From Mangrovicoccus sp049603835 (GTDB lineage Bacteria; Pseudomonadota; Alphaproteobacteria; Rhodobacterales; Rhodobacteraceae), in NCBI GenBank assembly GCA_049603835.1, contig JBMYSZ010000007.1, positions 62,001 to 126,000 on the forward strand: 64,000 bases of DNA. Direction: 5' to 3'. Position 1 is the first letter of the stretch; the number at the start of each line of letters is the position of its first letter. The notes below the pieces were generated by a model. The model was not told where the DNA came from, searched no databases, and saw only the letters and a list, made by a program, of their open reading frames with translations. Shown piece by piece: positions 53,062 to 62,711 of this stretch. A program made the translations under genes and the position numbers.

Positions 53062-54930
53062 GTGAAATCCATGAGTTTTCGGGCCGGGGGCCGGACTGAC
53101 CGCGATACGGGGCAGGCTGATCCAGAGGTCACTGCAGATGAGGCCAAGCCCGAAGTCATCATCCGCCGCGTCGCGCCCTATCTTTGGCCGCAAGATATCA
53201 GCATCAGATGGCGGGTGGTTTTATCGGTGCTGGCGCTTGTTTTATCGAAACTCGTGGCTGTGGGGACGCCTTATTTCTATAAGCTGGCGGTGGATCATCT
53301 GAGCCTAGAGGCCGATCCCAGCACTTGGCTGGCGCTCGGAGCCGTGGGGCTCACCGTCGCCTATGGGATTGCGCGGCTCATGACCACCGGGTTTCAGCAG
53401 CTGCGCGATGTGATTTTTGCCAGTGTCGGACAGCAAGCCTTGCGCAGTGTCGCTGTGGATACTTTCGCCCATATCCATCGCATGTCGCTACGCTATCACA
53501 TCACCCGCAAAACCGGTGGTCTGAGCCGGATCATGGAGCGCGGGGTCAAAGGCGTGGAATTCCTGCTGCGCTTTATGCTGTTTTCCATCGGGCCGCTGAT
53601 CTTAGAGCTCACGCTGATCGGCGCCGTGTTGGTGACATTGTTTGACCCTTGGTATCTGGTGGTGGTGGCCGTAACGCTGGTGGTCTATATCGGTTTTACC
53701 TTTAAGGTCACCGAATGGCGGGTGGGTATTCGTCGGGAAATGAATGCCCAAGATACGGATGCGACGCAAAAAGCCATCGACAGCCTGTTAAATTTCGAAA
53801 CCGTGAAATATTTCGGCGCCGAAAGCCGCGAAGCAAATCGCTATGACTCTGCCATGGGCGCCTATGTCCAAGCGGCGCTGCGCACCAGCTATACACTGTC
53901 TTTCCTGAATTTCGGCCAAGCCTTTTTGATCACCTCTGGTTTGGTGGCGGTGATGATCATGGCCGCGCGCGGGGTGCAGGCGGGCACGATGACTGTGGGC
54001 GATTTCGTTATGGTCAATGCCTATATGATCCAGATAACCATGCCGCTGAATTTCCTGGGCATGGTCTATCGAGAAATCCGCCAAAGCCTGGTGGATATGG
54101 CCTCGATGTTCCATCTTCTGGATCAAAAACCCGAAGTTTCCGACAAAGCCGATGCCCAGCCCATCGCTGTCACCCAAGGCCGGGTGGAATTCCGCGATGT
54201 GCATTTCGGCTATGATCCCGAGCAGCCGATTTTACGTGGCGTGTCTTTTGACGTGCCCGCAGGCAGCAGCCTGGCTTTGGTGGGGGCGTCTGGGGCTGGT
54301 AAATCGACCATTGGGCGGCTGCTCTTTCGGTTTTACGATGTGACCCAAGGTGCGGTGCTGATCGATGGTCAGGATCTGCGCGATGTGACCCAAGATAGTC
54401 TACATGCGCAAATCGGCGTGGTGCCACAAGATACGGTGCTGTTTAACGACACGCTGCATTACAATATCGCTTATGGCCGCCCGGAAGCCGCGCAATCGGA
54501 GATCGCCCAAGCTGCCCATGCGGCCAAGCTGGGTCAATTCATCGAGGATCTGCCCAAAGGCTATGACACGATGGTGGGCGAGCGAGGCTTGCGGCTATCT
54601 GGCGGTGAAAAGCAGCGGGTGGGCATTGCTCGGACTTTGCTGAAAAACCCGCCGATTGTTCTGCTGGATGAGGCGACTTCAGCGCTCGACACCCGCACCG
54701 AACGGGATATCCAAGACAGTCTGCGGCAAATGGGGCAGGGGCGCACGGTGATCACCATCGCGCATCGCTTGTCCACGGTTGTCGAAAGCGACCAGATCTT
54801 GGTGCTAGAGGCCGGCAAGGTCGTAGAGCGCGGTAATCATGCGGAGCTTTTGGCCATGGGCGGGCGCTATACGGAGCTTTGGACCGCCCAGGCCGAGGCG
54901 AGCACGGGGACTTCTACGGCGGCGGAGTAA
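53062..54930 (+). CDS. ABC transporter of the Atm1/HMT1 type (fused permease-ATPase)
   Basis: 622 residues from GTG 53062 (AAAGGA upstream; ATG at 53071 is an alternative). Six-span exporter domain with the Atm1 sequences DVIFASVGQQALRSVAVDTFAHIHRMSLRYHITRKTGGLSRIMERG and LNFETVKYFGAESRE, then an ATPase domain with Walker A GASGAGKST, signature LSGGEKQRVGIART and Walker B IVLLDEATSALD. Atm1 homologues export glutathione-linked compounds, tied to Fe-S cluster or heavy-metal handling. Confidence 0.93.
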   Translation: MKSMSFRAGGRTDRDTGQADPEVTADEAKPEVIIRRVAPYLWPQDISIRWRVVLSVLALVLSKLVAVGTPYFYKLAVDHLSLEADPSTWLALGAVGLTVAYGIARLMTTGFQQLRDVIFASVGQQALRSVAVDTFAHIHRMSLRYHITRKTGGLSRIMERGVKGVEFLLRFMLFSIGPLILELTLIGAVLVTLFDPWYLVVVAVTLVVYIGFTFKVTEWRVGIRREMNAQDTDATQKAIDSLLNFETVKYFGAESREANRYDSAMGAYVQAALRTSYTLSFLNFGQAFLITSGLVAVMIMAARGVQAGTMTVGDFVMVNAYMIQITMPLNFLGMVYREIRQSLVDMASMFHLLDQKPEVSDKADAQPIAVTQGRVEFRDVHFGYDPEQPILRGVSFDVPAGSSLALVGASGAGKSTIGRLLFRFYDVTQGAVLIDGQDLRDVTQDSLHAQIGVVPQDTVLFNDTLHYNIAYGRPEAAQSEIAQAAHAAKLGQFIEDLPKGYDTMVGERGLRLSGGEKQRVGIARTLLKNPPIVLLDEATSALDTRTERDIQDSLRQMGQGRTVITIAHRLSTVVESDQILVLEAGKVVERGNHAELLAMGGRYTELWTAQAEASTGTSTAAE

Positions 54931-54969
54931 TGCGGGAAGGGGCGAGCCATCGGGTCAAGCCCGGTGGAG

Positions 54970-55650
54970 TTAGGTCTGCGGGCTTTCCTGATCAGCGCCC
55001 AAAAGCGCGGCTCTTCCCTTTGGGGTCAGCTGATAAACGCCGCGGCTCACCCGCTCGAACCAGCCATAATGATCCGCGGCCATGATCCGCGTCGCCGCCG
55101 CAATGCCCGTGGCCTGCGCCACTTGCGCGCCTTTTTGCGGGCCGCTCTGGGCCAAATAGGCGGCGATCTTGTCGCAATCTTGCCGATAAGCGGTGATGAT
55201 TTTACCGCGATGACCGCCGCTATTGGGATCCCCCTCCCGCCGGGCGAATTCGCGCAAAAGCCGCGCTTGCCGTTTCTTGGCCGGGCGCGGCGCATAGGGG
55301 CCGGGGTCGCAAACTGGCTCCACATGCCCGTCGCTGAGGCGCACCAGCAAAAGCCCCAGCCCCAGCCGCCGGGCAAGTTTGACATTTTCCTTTAGCGCGG
55401 ACTGAAACCGCCGACCCGACCCGCGTGGGACTGCCAGATAAACATGATCAGAAAGCGCAAGCCGATCGATCGCTTGGTGAAAAAGCGTCAGGCTAAAGCC
55501 GGTCTTCATCTCGATGATCACCGGCGGTTCCGCGCCGCGCAGGCCGACAATATCCGCGCCGGTGATTTCGGATTTCACCTCATAGCCCTGGCCCTGAAGA
55601 AAGGCTTTGAGCGGCGGGTAAAGATCAGTTTCACGGCAAGAGGCGGGCAT
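54970..55650 (-). CDS. DUF2161 protein with PD-(D/E)XK nuclease-type fold
   Basis: 226 residues. Residues 30-50 carry the motif D-x(13)-ExK: GADIVGLRGAEPPVIIEMKTG, with conserved Asp, Glu and Lys as in PD-(D/E)XK phosphodiesterases. A C-terminal part (from AQVAQATGIAAATRIMAADHYGWFERVSRGVYQLTPKG) looks like a winged helix for nucleic-acid binding. No catalytic role is proven for this family. Isolated between the ABC exporter and the RND pump. Confidence 0.8.
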   Translation of the reverse strand: MPASCRETDLYPPLKAFLQGQGYEVKSEITGADIVGLRGAEPPVIIEMKTGFSLTLFHQAIDRLALSDHVYLAVPRGSGRRFQSALKENVKLARRLGLGLLLVRLSDGHVEPVCDPGPYAPRPAKKRQARLLREFARREGDPNSGGHRGKIITAYRQDCDKIAAYLAQSGPQKGAQVAQATGIAAATRIMAADHYGWFERVSRGVYQLTPKGRAALLGADQESPQT

Positions 55651-55682
55651 GCCGCCTCTTTAGCCTGTTTTCTGCGGCACCG

Positions 55683-58600
55683 CTATTCCGCGGCACGTAA
55701 TTCTCCGGCTGAGTTGCCAGAGCCTAGGCTGGTTTCCGCATCCTCATCCCACAAAATCACCGGGTTCTGAGTGCGTCTTGCGCGACGGCGCAGCACCCAA
55801 TCTTCGGCGGCTCGGCTGCCCCGTCCGCCGGTTGCCCGGGCAATCCAGCGCAAAATAACCAGCGCATATGTATGCGCCCAGACCCGCAGCGCCAGCATAG
55901 CCGGAGTGAAAACCAGGGTCAGCGCCGTGGCAATGCCCAGACCAAAAACCACCGCTGTTGCCAGCTGTTTCCACCAAAGCGCAGTTGGGCTGTCGATGGT
56001 CGCGCCGCCATTCACAAAATCAAGCGAAAGACCGAACATCATCGGCGCCAACCCGGCCATAGTGGTCAAAGTGGTTAGCAATACCGGACGGATCCGCGTT
56101 TCGGCCGTGCGCACGATCGCCTCGATCCGGGGCATGTAATGGCTGTATTCCTGATATGTGTCGATCAGCACGATATTATTATTCACGACAATACCCGCCA
56201 AAGCCACAACGCCCGTCCCGGTCATGATGATCGAGAAAGGCTGCTGCATGACCAGCATCCCGATCAGCACGCCCGCCGTGGACAACACTACCGCCAAAAG
56301 CACCAAAACCGCGTTATAAAAGCTGTTGAACTGGGCCAAGAGGATAATGAACATCAGCCCCAAAGCTCCGGCAAAAGCCGATTGCAAGAAAGCCGCGCTT
56401 TCGGCCTGATCCTCTTGATCGCCGGTCCATTCCCATTCCACCCCTAAGGGCAGGGGCTTTTCCTCTTCGAGCCATTTGGTCAGATAAGTGATGCGCTCAT
56501 TGGCATTGATCAACTGGCCATCATCATTGGTCAGATCCGGCGCCACATTGGCTTTGACGTCATAATAGCGCTGCTGATCCGTGCGGTTGATGGTGGCGAT
56601 CTTCTTGACCGGTTCAATGGTGATGAAGTTCGACAAAGGCACAGAGCCATTGGCGGTCTGCAATTTCAGTGAATTCAAGGTCGAGAGCAGGCGATATTCC
56701 TGCGGCAGCCGGGCGCGGATTTCGATTTCGTCATCGGAACTATCGACCCGCATTTCATCAAGCAAAATGCCATTGGTTATCAACTGCACCATGCCGCCAA
56801 TAGTGGCCACATCCGCCCCATAGCGGCCTGCTTGGGCCACATCCACATTGATTTGCCAGTCGATGCCAGGCAGGGGCAGGGTGTCTTCCACATCGATGAG
56901 ACCTGTGGTGGCCTCAAATTCCGCGCGGATCAGCTGAGTCGCTTCGGTCAAACTCTGCCAGTCATCGCCTTTGAGGCGCAGATGCACAGGTTTCCCCTGG
57001 GCCGGGCCTTGGGCCAGCTCTTGCGCTTCGGCATAGATGCCTGGGATTTTATCGATCTCTGCTTGAACCCGGTCTAGCACCGCATTGCCGTCATAATAGG
57101 GATCAACGGATTCCCGCAGCAAAAGCTGTTTCAACCAAGAGCCTTCGACCGGAATACGCGGGCGGTCATCCCAAGGGATGGTTTCAAACTGCACCTGACC
57201 GATCGTATCAGAGGGCGCTTGGCCGCCACCGGTATTTTGGTTCAGCCCGCCTTCGCCAGCAAAGGCAAAAGCGGTAAAGACGCCTTCGGTATTCAGCACG
57301 ACCTCTTCGACCTGACGAACCAAAGCGTCTTTGTCCTCAAGCGAAAGATTGCCCCGCGCCCGGACATAGACCTGGGCCTGTTCCGGCTCGGTTTCCACAA
57401 AGAACTCAACGCCGTAATTGTTTTGGCTGAAGGTGCCAAAGACCATGACCACAAAGCCCACAACCGCCGCAATCGTCACCACCGGCATCACCGGATTGGC
57501 AGCGATAAAGGCGATGAAATGGCCAAATGCGGTACGGCGATAGCCGACTTTCAACGGCGCCTCAGAGAAATGGCGCGGCAAGATGGCTTTGAGCGTGATG
57601 CTCAGCGCAATCGCACCAATCAGGAACAAAGTCACAGCCAGAGGCATGGGGGCATTATTGACCAGCAGCCAAGCGCCCAAACCGGTCACCAGCAAAGACA
57701 CCAGCGCCAGCCCCGCTCGGACCGGCCAGGCCAATCCTTGCAGATGGTCAGAGCTATGTTGCGAGGCGCGGCTGATCCGTCCCGCCACACCGCCCATCAC
57801 CGGCAGATAGATCAACGCGACGATCAGCGAGGCCGACAGAACAAAGATCAGCGTGACCGGCAGCATCCCCATGAATTCACCGGGAATACCAGGCCAAAAC
57901 AGCATGGGCAAAAAGGCGCAAAGCGTCGTCGCGGTCGAGGACACAATCGGCCAAAACATGCGTTTTGACCCTTCCACATAAGCACGCATGGGGCCTTGGC
58001 CTTCGGAAATGCGGCGCTCGGAATATTCCACCACCACAATCGCCCCATCCACCAGCATCCCCACTGCCAGGATCAGACCGAACATGACGATATTGGAAAT
58101 CGACACGCCCATAAGCGCCAAAAAGGCAAAGCAGAGCAGGAAAGAGGTCGGGATAGCAAACCCTACCAAAAAGGCCGCACGCCCACCAAGCGAAGCCAAA
58201 ACCACGATCATCACCAGTGAGACAGCGGTCAAGACAGAGCCTTCGAGCTGCTGCACCATGCTTTCCACCTGGAAGCTGAGATCATTGGAGGGCTGCACCT
58301 GCACCGCGGCGCGCAGATCATCGGGCCAGGTTTCCAACTCGGCCTCCACCTCGGCGCGGATCATTTTGGCGGTGTCGATCAGGTTGAAGCCTTTGCGCTT
58401 CACCACTTGCAGCGCCACGGTTTTTTCGCCGTCAAACCGTGCTGTCCCGGCCCGGTCCTCAAAGGTCAGGCGAATATCTGTGATATCCGACAGGGTGACG
58501 ATCCGGTCGCCATTGGTTTTGATCGGCAGATTGAAGATATCCGAGCTTTCGTCAAAGGAAGACGGGATCTTCACCGCGAAAGCGCCCGAGGCCGTTTCCA

Positions 58601-59252
58601 CCTCATCAGCTGCGATTAGCTGGTTGTTATTGCGCACAGCACTGATCAGTTCTGCGGCGGTGATGTTATAGGATTCCAGCTTGACCGGGTCGATAATCAC
58701 CTCGACCATTTCATCGCGGAAACCGGCCAATACCGCCTCTAGCACCGCATCTTTGGCCTCCAGCCGGTCCTGCAATTTCTTGGTCAAATGCACCAAGCTG
58801 CGTTCCGGGACATTACCGGTCAGGCTGACAATGATGATGGGAAATTCGCTGAAATTGATTTCGTTGATGGAATATTGATCGGCGCCAGAGGGAAATTTTG
58901 CCTCGGCGTTATTCATGGCGTCGCGCACATCGGCCATGATCCTGGATTTGTCCCAGCCGAACTCGAATTCCAGGGCAACGCCCGCATAGCCTTCGGAGGC
59001 GAGTGAATTCATCACCTTCAACCCGTCCAGATCGGCCAGCTCGGTTTCCATGGTTTTGACCAGCAGTTTTTCACTGTCTTGGGCCGAAATACCGGGGAAG
59101 GGCACTGATACAAAAAGCATCGGGATTTCGATATCCGGCTCGCCTTCTTTCGGCAAAACCGCATAGCAATAGCCGCCCACAATCAGCGAAAGCGCGATAA
59201 AGGCGATGACCATACGCGCCCGGTTGGACGCCCAATCTACCAATCCGATCAT
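55683..59252 (-). CDS. RND efflux transporter permease
   Basis: 1189 residues with the two-repeat AcrB architecture: first span at residues about 13-33, porter domain, and the proton-relay region AVGMLVDGAIVVVEYSERR in span 4. A second cluster ALAGIVVNNNIVLIDTYQ marks span 10. It is longer than AcrB (1049), with insertions around spans 6-8 (SHGVAGRISRASQHSSDHLQGLAWP region). Substrate unknown. Overlaps the adaptor gene by 4 nt (ATGA). Confidence 0.93.
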   Translation of the reverse strand: MIGLVDWASNRARMVIAFIALSLIVGGYCYAVLPKEGEPDIEIPMLFVSVPFPGISAQDSEKLLVKTMETELADLDGLKVMNSLASEGYAGVALEFEFGWDKSRIMADVRDAMNNAEAKFPSGADQYSINEINFSEFPIIIVSLTGNVPERSLVHLTKKLQDRLEAKDAVLEAVLAGFRDEMVEVIIDPVKLESYNITAAELISAVRNNNQLIAADEVETASGAFAVKIPSSFDESSDIFNLPIKTNGDRIVTLSDITDIRLTFEDRAGTARFDGEKTVALQVVKRKGFNLIDTAKMIRAEVEAELETWPDDLRAAVQVQPSNDLSFQVESMVQQLEGSVLTAVSLVMIVVLASLGGRAAFLVGFAIPTSFLLCFAFLALMGVSISNIVMFGLILAVGMLVDGAIVVVEYSERRISEGQGPMRAYVEGSKRMFWPIVSSTATTLCAFLPMLFWPGIPGEFMGMLPVTLIFVLSASLIVALIYLPVMGGVAGRISRASQHSSDHLQGLAWPVRAGLALVSLLVTGLGAWLLVNNAPMPLAVTLFLIGAIALSITLKAILPRHFSEAPLKVGYRRTAFGHFIAFIAANPVMPVVTIAAVVGFVVMVFGTFSQNNYGVEFFVETEPEQAQVYVRARGNLSLEDKDALVRQVEEVVLNTEGVFTAFAFAGEGGLNQNTGGGQAPSDTIGQVQFETIPWDDRPRIPVEGSWLKQLLLRESVDPYYDGNAVLDRVQAEIDKIPGIYAEAQELAQGPAQGKPVHLRLKGDDWQSLTEATQLIRAEFEATTGLIDVEDTLPLPGIDWQINVDVAQAGRYGADVATIGGMVQLITNGILLDEMRVDSSDDEIEIRARLPQEYRLLSTLNSLKLQTANGSVPLSNFITIEPVKKIATINRTDQQRYYDVKANVAPDLTNDDGQLINANERITYLTKWLEEEKPLPLGVEWEWTGDQEDQAESAAFLQSAFAGALGLMFIILLAQFNSFYNAVLVLLAVVLSTAGVLIGMLVMQQPFSIIMTGTGVVALAGIVVNNNIVLIDTYQEYSHYMPRIEAIVRTAETRIRPVLLTTLTTMAGLAPMMFGLSLDFVNGGATIDSPTALWWKQLATAVVFGLGIATALTLVFTPAMLALRVWAHTYALVILRWIARATGGRGSRAAEDWVLRRRARRTQNPVILWDEDAETSLGSGNSAGELRAAE

Positions 59253-60358
59253 AGACGTTCCCCCGGTGCCAAAGCGATGACAGGCACGCCATCATTCACA
59301 TATTCCTGACCGACCGTGATCAGCTGCACACTATCGGGCAAGCCGCGCACCAACATGCCTTCGGGCGTGTCGCGGACAATTTCCACGGGCGCAAAGGCGG
59401 CTTGGCTTTGGGCATCCACCAAACGCACGCCCATTTCGCCGCTATCATTAAGGGTCAGCGCGGATTGCGGGATCAGATGCGCGCGGCTGCCTTCGGCTGA
59501 AATCGCCATTTCCACGGTTTGACCATCGCGAATGCTAAGATCCGGATTTTCGACCGTAACATCGACTTCGAATGTGCGGGTTGCGGGATCGGAGGAGCGC
59601 GCCACAAAGGACACAGTGCCGGTGATAACCCGACCATCGGTAAGCCGCGCGGTGACCGGAGCGCCAAGCTTGACCGCGCTCACTTGGGTTTCGGGTAAAT
59701 ATCCAACCAGTTTGATCGGGTCGAGCTGGATCACAGTCGCGCAATCACTGCCGGCTTGTAATAATGTGCCCAGCTCTGCCGCATCTGTTTCCAACAGCCC
59801 ATCAAACGGCGCGGTGATTTGCAAATGCCCCATAGCCCATTCCGCTTGCTGCACGGCTGCTAAGGCTGCTTCATAGGTCGCTTTCGCGGCAACTGCTGCG
59901 GTTTCCGAACGATAGCCGCCTTCGGCCAAGCGACTGGCAGCGGTATTGGAAATTTCCGCCTCTGCCAGTTGCGCGCGGGCTTGGGCCAGGGTTGCGGGGC
60001 GTGTTCCAGGCTCAATTTCGCACAGAAGCTGCCCTTTGGTCACAAAATTGCCTTTGCGCAGCGGGGTAGAGATCACCAGACCTTCGATCTGCGATTTCAC
60101 CGCAACTTGCCGATCCGCCTCGGTCCGGCCTCGCAAGATCACCCGGTTATCCACGTCAATCGCGTCGCTTTTAATCGCCACAACCGCCACATGGCCTGGG
60201 GGCAATTCAGATGCAGATGCCGGTTTTTTTTGCGTCTCGGGGGCGGGCTCCTCTGGGGTGGCGGTTGTGTCAGCTGCAAATAGCAGATCCCGTTCAAAAA
60301 CCAGGACATAAAGGCCAATCGCGACCAATATCGCGGTGAATATCGATGTGAGTCTCAT
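59249..60358 (-). CDS. RND efflux periplasmic adaptor (HlyD/MFP family)
   Basis: 369 residues from ATG 60358 (MRLTSIFTAILVAIGLYVLV); the open frame upstream is not protein-like. Lipoyl/barrel-hybrid motifs: VILRGRTEADRQVAVKSQIEGLV, KGQLLCEIEPGTRPATLAQARAQLAEAEISN, and ITAPFDGLLETDAAELG. It joins the permease to an outer-membrane channel, which is not in the window. Operator-like palindromes sit 55-80 nt upstream. Confidence 0.92.
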   Translation of the reverse strand: MRLTSIFTAILVAIGLYVLVFERDLLFAADTTATPEEPAPETQKKPASASELPPGHVAVVAIKSDAIDVDNRVILRGRTEADRQVAVKSQIEGLVISTPLRKGNFVTKGQLLCEIEPGTRPATLAQARAQLAEAEISNTAASRLAEGGYRSETAAVAAKATYEAALAAVQQAEWAMGHLQITAPFDGLLETDAAELGTLLQAGSDCATVIQLDPIKLVGYLPETQVSAVKLGAPVTARLTDGRVITGTVSFVARSSDPATRTFEVDVTVENPDLSIRDGQTVEMAISAEGSRAHLIPQSALTLNDSGEMGVRLVDAQSQAAFAPVEIVRDTPEGMLVRGLPDSVQLITVGQEYVNDGVPVIALAPGERL

Positions 60359-60413
60359 ACCGGTGGCAATCCTAAAACTGGGCTGAGGGTGACCTAAGCG
60401 GAAACACGAACAA

Positions 60414-60439
60414 TTCAATACAAATTGAACTGACCAGTT
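60414..60439. promoter_or_regulatory. Operator-like double palindrome before the RND efflux genes
   Basis: TTCAATACAAATTGAA (60414-60429, perfect inverted repeat with 4-nt centre) overlaps AACTGACCAGTT (60428-60439, perfect with 2-nt centre). The second resembles operators of TetR-type repressors. It lies between the efflux genes on the minus strand and yfgM on the plus strand. No regulator gene is nearby. Confidence 0.5.
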
Positions 60440-60578
60440 TAAATTAATCGCATTTACATTACGGTTCAAGCCACCCAAAGGCCAGGTCACAAATAAGTCC
60501 GGTATGGAATTACTGGACAGGCTTGGCATTTCCTGAAACTTGCCTGTAAACAGGCGCGCAAAAGCCAAGGAGAACAGG

Positions 60579-61238
60579 GTGAGCAATTCCGATAGCTTCA
60601 TTGATGAGGTAAACGAAGCGGTCCGGCGTGATGCGCTTTTGATGTATGCGCGCCGCTATGGCTGGATCGTCGCCCTGATTGTCATCGCGATTGTTGGCGG
60701 GGCAAGCTATTTCGAATGGCAAAAGGCGCAAGCTGCCGCACGTGCAAAGGCGAATGGCTCTGCTTTGATTGCTGCCGTCGAGTCGCCTGAGAATTCTGTT
60801 CGGCTGCTCAAACTGCAGGAATTGCGGCTCGAAGGCCCGTCGGAAAATCTGCGCGTGATTCTTGAGGCTGGTGTGCTGTCGACCGAAGATAGCTTGGCTG
60901 CCGCGGATCTGTTGCGCGATTTTATCGCTAATGAAACCGTAGAGCCGGTCTATCGCGATCTTGCCCGGCTTAAATTGGTGCAGCTGCCGGAGAACCCACT
61001 TTTGTCGCAAGAACGCCTGCGTCTTCTAGAGCCATTGACGATTGCCGGAAACTCGTTTCGCCCATTGGCGTTAGAGCTGACAGCCTTGTTGCATGTGGAG
61101 CGGAACGAAACCCAGGACGCTTTGGGTATTTTGTATGAGCTGGCGCAATCGGCGGAAATAGGCCCGGCCCAAGGGCAGCGGGTCGCGCGCATGATCGTCG
61201 CGCTTGGGGGTGATCTCAGCGAAGCTGGGCTGAATTAG
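60579..61238 (+). CDS. yfgM: YfgM-like tetratricopeptide inner-membrane protein
   Basis: 219 residues from GTG 60579, with AAGGAG 7-8 nt upstream; an in-frame ATG/other start at 60540 has no such site. After SDSFIDEVNEAVRRDALLMYARRYGW a single span (VALIVIAIVGGASYF) anchors the protein, then TPR helices face the periplasm. The order yfgM-bamB-der is the conserved proteobacterial one; YfgM is a partner of the SecYEG translocon and PpiD. Confidence 0.88.
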   Translation: MSNSDSFIDEVNEAVRRDALLMYARRYGWIVALIVIAIVGGASYFEWQKAQAAARAKANGSALIAAVESPENSVRLLKLQELRLEGPSENLRVILEAGVLSTEDSLAAADLLRDFIANETVEPVYRDLARLKLVQLPENPLLSQERLRLLEPLTIAGNSFRPLALELTALLHVERNETQDALGILYELAQSAEIGPAQGQRVARMIVALGGDLSEAGLN

Positions 61239-61248
61239 GATCGCTATT

Positions 61249-62673
61249 GTGCAACAGGCGCGGATTGCAAATCTGAAAGAATGGATGCGGGCGGGCAGCA
61301 TAGCCGGGCTGCTTTTGGGATTGGCTGCATGTCAGAATGACCCCAATTTGGCGGGCCAACGCTATGATCTTCGCGAGATTGATCAAGCCGCGGAGGTTCT
61401 GGCGCTTGATAGCGACTCTGATCCGCGCGCCCAAGGCGGGGAGCCGCCAGAAACCGTGAAGCGGACAGAGCAGCGCCCCTACCAGGTCACTGGCGAGCCA
61501 GCTCCGCTGCGTCTGCCTGCACCGCAAAATCTGAGCTCCTGGACCCATTTCGGGTCTAATTCCGGCCATCTGATCCCGCATCTTGCGCTTCGCAACGCGC
61601 CGCTGACCCGGGTTTGGGCGACGGATATTGGCGAGGGCAATACCAAACGCATGCGCTTGACCGCCCGGCCCGTGGTGCAAGGTGACCGGATCTTTGTGAT
61701 GGATAGCCATTCCATGGTCAGTGCTTTGAACAGCTCTGGCCAGGTGATTTGGCAAAAAAGCCTGGTTCCGGCCGGGGAAAAACCTGGCGAAGCCCTAAGC
61801 GGTGGACTGGCCATCCACGGCGGACAAATTTTCGCAACGACCGGCTATGGGCGCTTGCATGCACTGAACGCAGCCACGGGCGCGGTGGAATGGACCCAAA
61901 GCCTGGGCGCGGCGGCGACGACGGCTCCGGCGGTTGACGGCGGGCTAGTCTATGTCACCACCCGCAATGCCCGCGGCTGGGCCATCGATACCGGCACAGG
62001 GCGGATCGTCTGGGAATTAGAAGGCGTCGAAGCCACGGCCAGCACCATCGCGGCTGGGAGTCCGGCAGTGGGCGGGCGCCTCGCGCTTTTCCCATTGGGG
62101 AATACCGAATTGGCCGGGGTGTTGAAACAAGGGGGCGTCTCACTTTGGTCGGCCTCCGTATCGGGCCAGCGGGCTGGTCGGCCATATGGCGTCTTTGGCG
62201 GTGTGTCCGGCGCGCCGGTAATCAGCGGCGACACAATCTATGCGGCAACTGCGGCTGGTCGCTTGATCGCGCTAGACGCGGCTTCGGGCAATCGTGTTTG
62301 GACAGCGCTAGAAGGCGCGGGCGGCGGCGGCATCCAAGTCGTGGGCAATGCGATTTTCCTGATCTCCGATGATGCGGAACTGCTGCGCCTCAATAGCAGC
62401 GATGGCAGCCGCGTCTGGTCAGCCACTCTGCCGCAATATCTGAACGAAAAAATCCTGCGCCGGCGCGAAGTCTTTGCCCATTACGGGCCGATTCTGGCAG
62501 GCGGGCGGCTAATTACCTTGTCCAATGACGCAACAATGCGCGAAGTAGATCCGAATTCCGGTTCCTTGATCCGCGTGACAGAGCTGCCAGGCCCTGCGGC
62601 GATGGATCCGATTGTGGTTGGCGGGACGCTCTACATCATGACCGCCGATGGAGTCTTGCACGCCTATCGTTAG
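61249..62673 (+). CDS. bamB: Outer-membrane protein assembly factor BamB
   Basis: 474 residues from GTG 61249 (AGGA upstream), or 462 from ATG 61285. Lipoprotein signal with lipobox LAAC (GLLLGLAACQND). An N-terminal segment of about 100 residues is followed by PQQ-type propeller blades (VFVMDSHSMVSALNSSGQVIWQKSL-type repeats: LHALNAATGAVEWTQSL, AIDTGTGRIVWELEG, ALDAASGNRVWTALEG, RLNSSDGSRVWSATL). It supports BamA in outer-membrane protein insertion. 10 nt after yfgM. Confidence 0.94.
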   Translation: MQQARIANLKEWMRAGSIAGLLLGLAACQNDPNLAGQRYDLREIDQAAEVLALDSDSDPRAQGGEPPETVKRTEQRPYQVTGEPAPLRLPAPQNLSSWTHFGSNSGHLIPHLALRNAPLTRVWATDIGEGNTKRMRLTARPVVQGDRIFVMDSHSMVSALNSSGQVIWQKSLVPAGEKPGEALSGGLAIHGGQIFATTGYGRLHALNAATGAVEWTQSLGAAATTAPAVDGGLVYVTTRNARGWAIDTGTGRIVWELEGVEATASTIAAGSPAVGGRLALFPLGNTELAGVLKQGGVSLWSASVSGQRAGRPYGVFGGVSGAPVISGDTIYAATAAGRLIALDAASGNRVWTALEGAGGGGIQVVGNAIFLISDDAELLRLNSSDGSRVWSATLPQYLNEKILRRREVFAHYGPILAGGRLITLSNDATMREVDPNSGSLIRVTELPGPAAMDPIVVGGTLYIMTADGVLHAYR

Positions 62674-62711
62674 ACCTATATTGCTCCGCGCCTGAACCTT
62701 GCGGAGCAGTC

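Noticed and set aside
60359..60601. 81-residue N-terminal extension of the RND adaptor
   Set aside because: The additional sequence is not protein-like and contains the operator palindromes; ATG 60358 starts a normal signal anchor.
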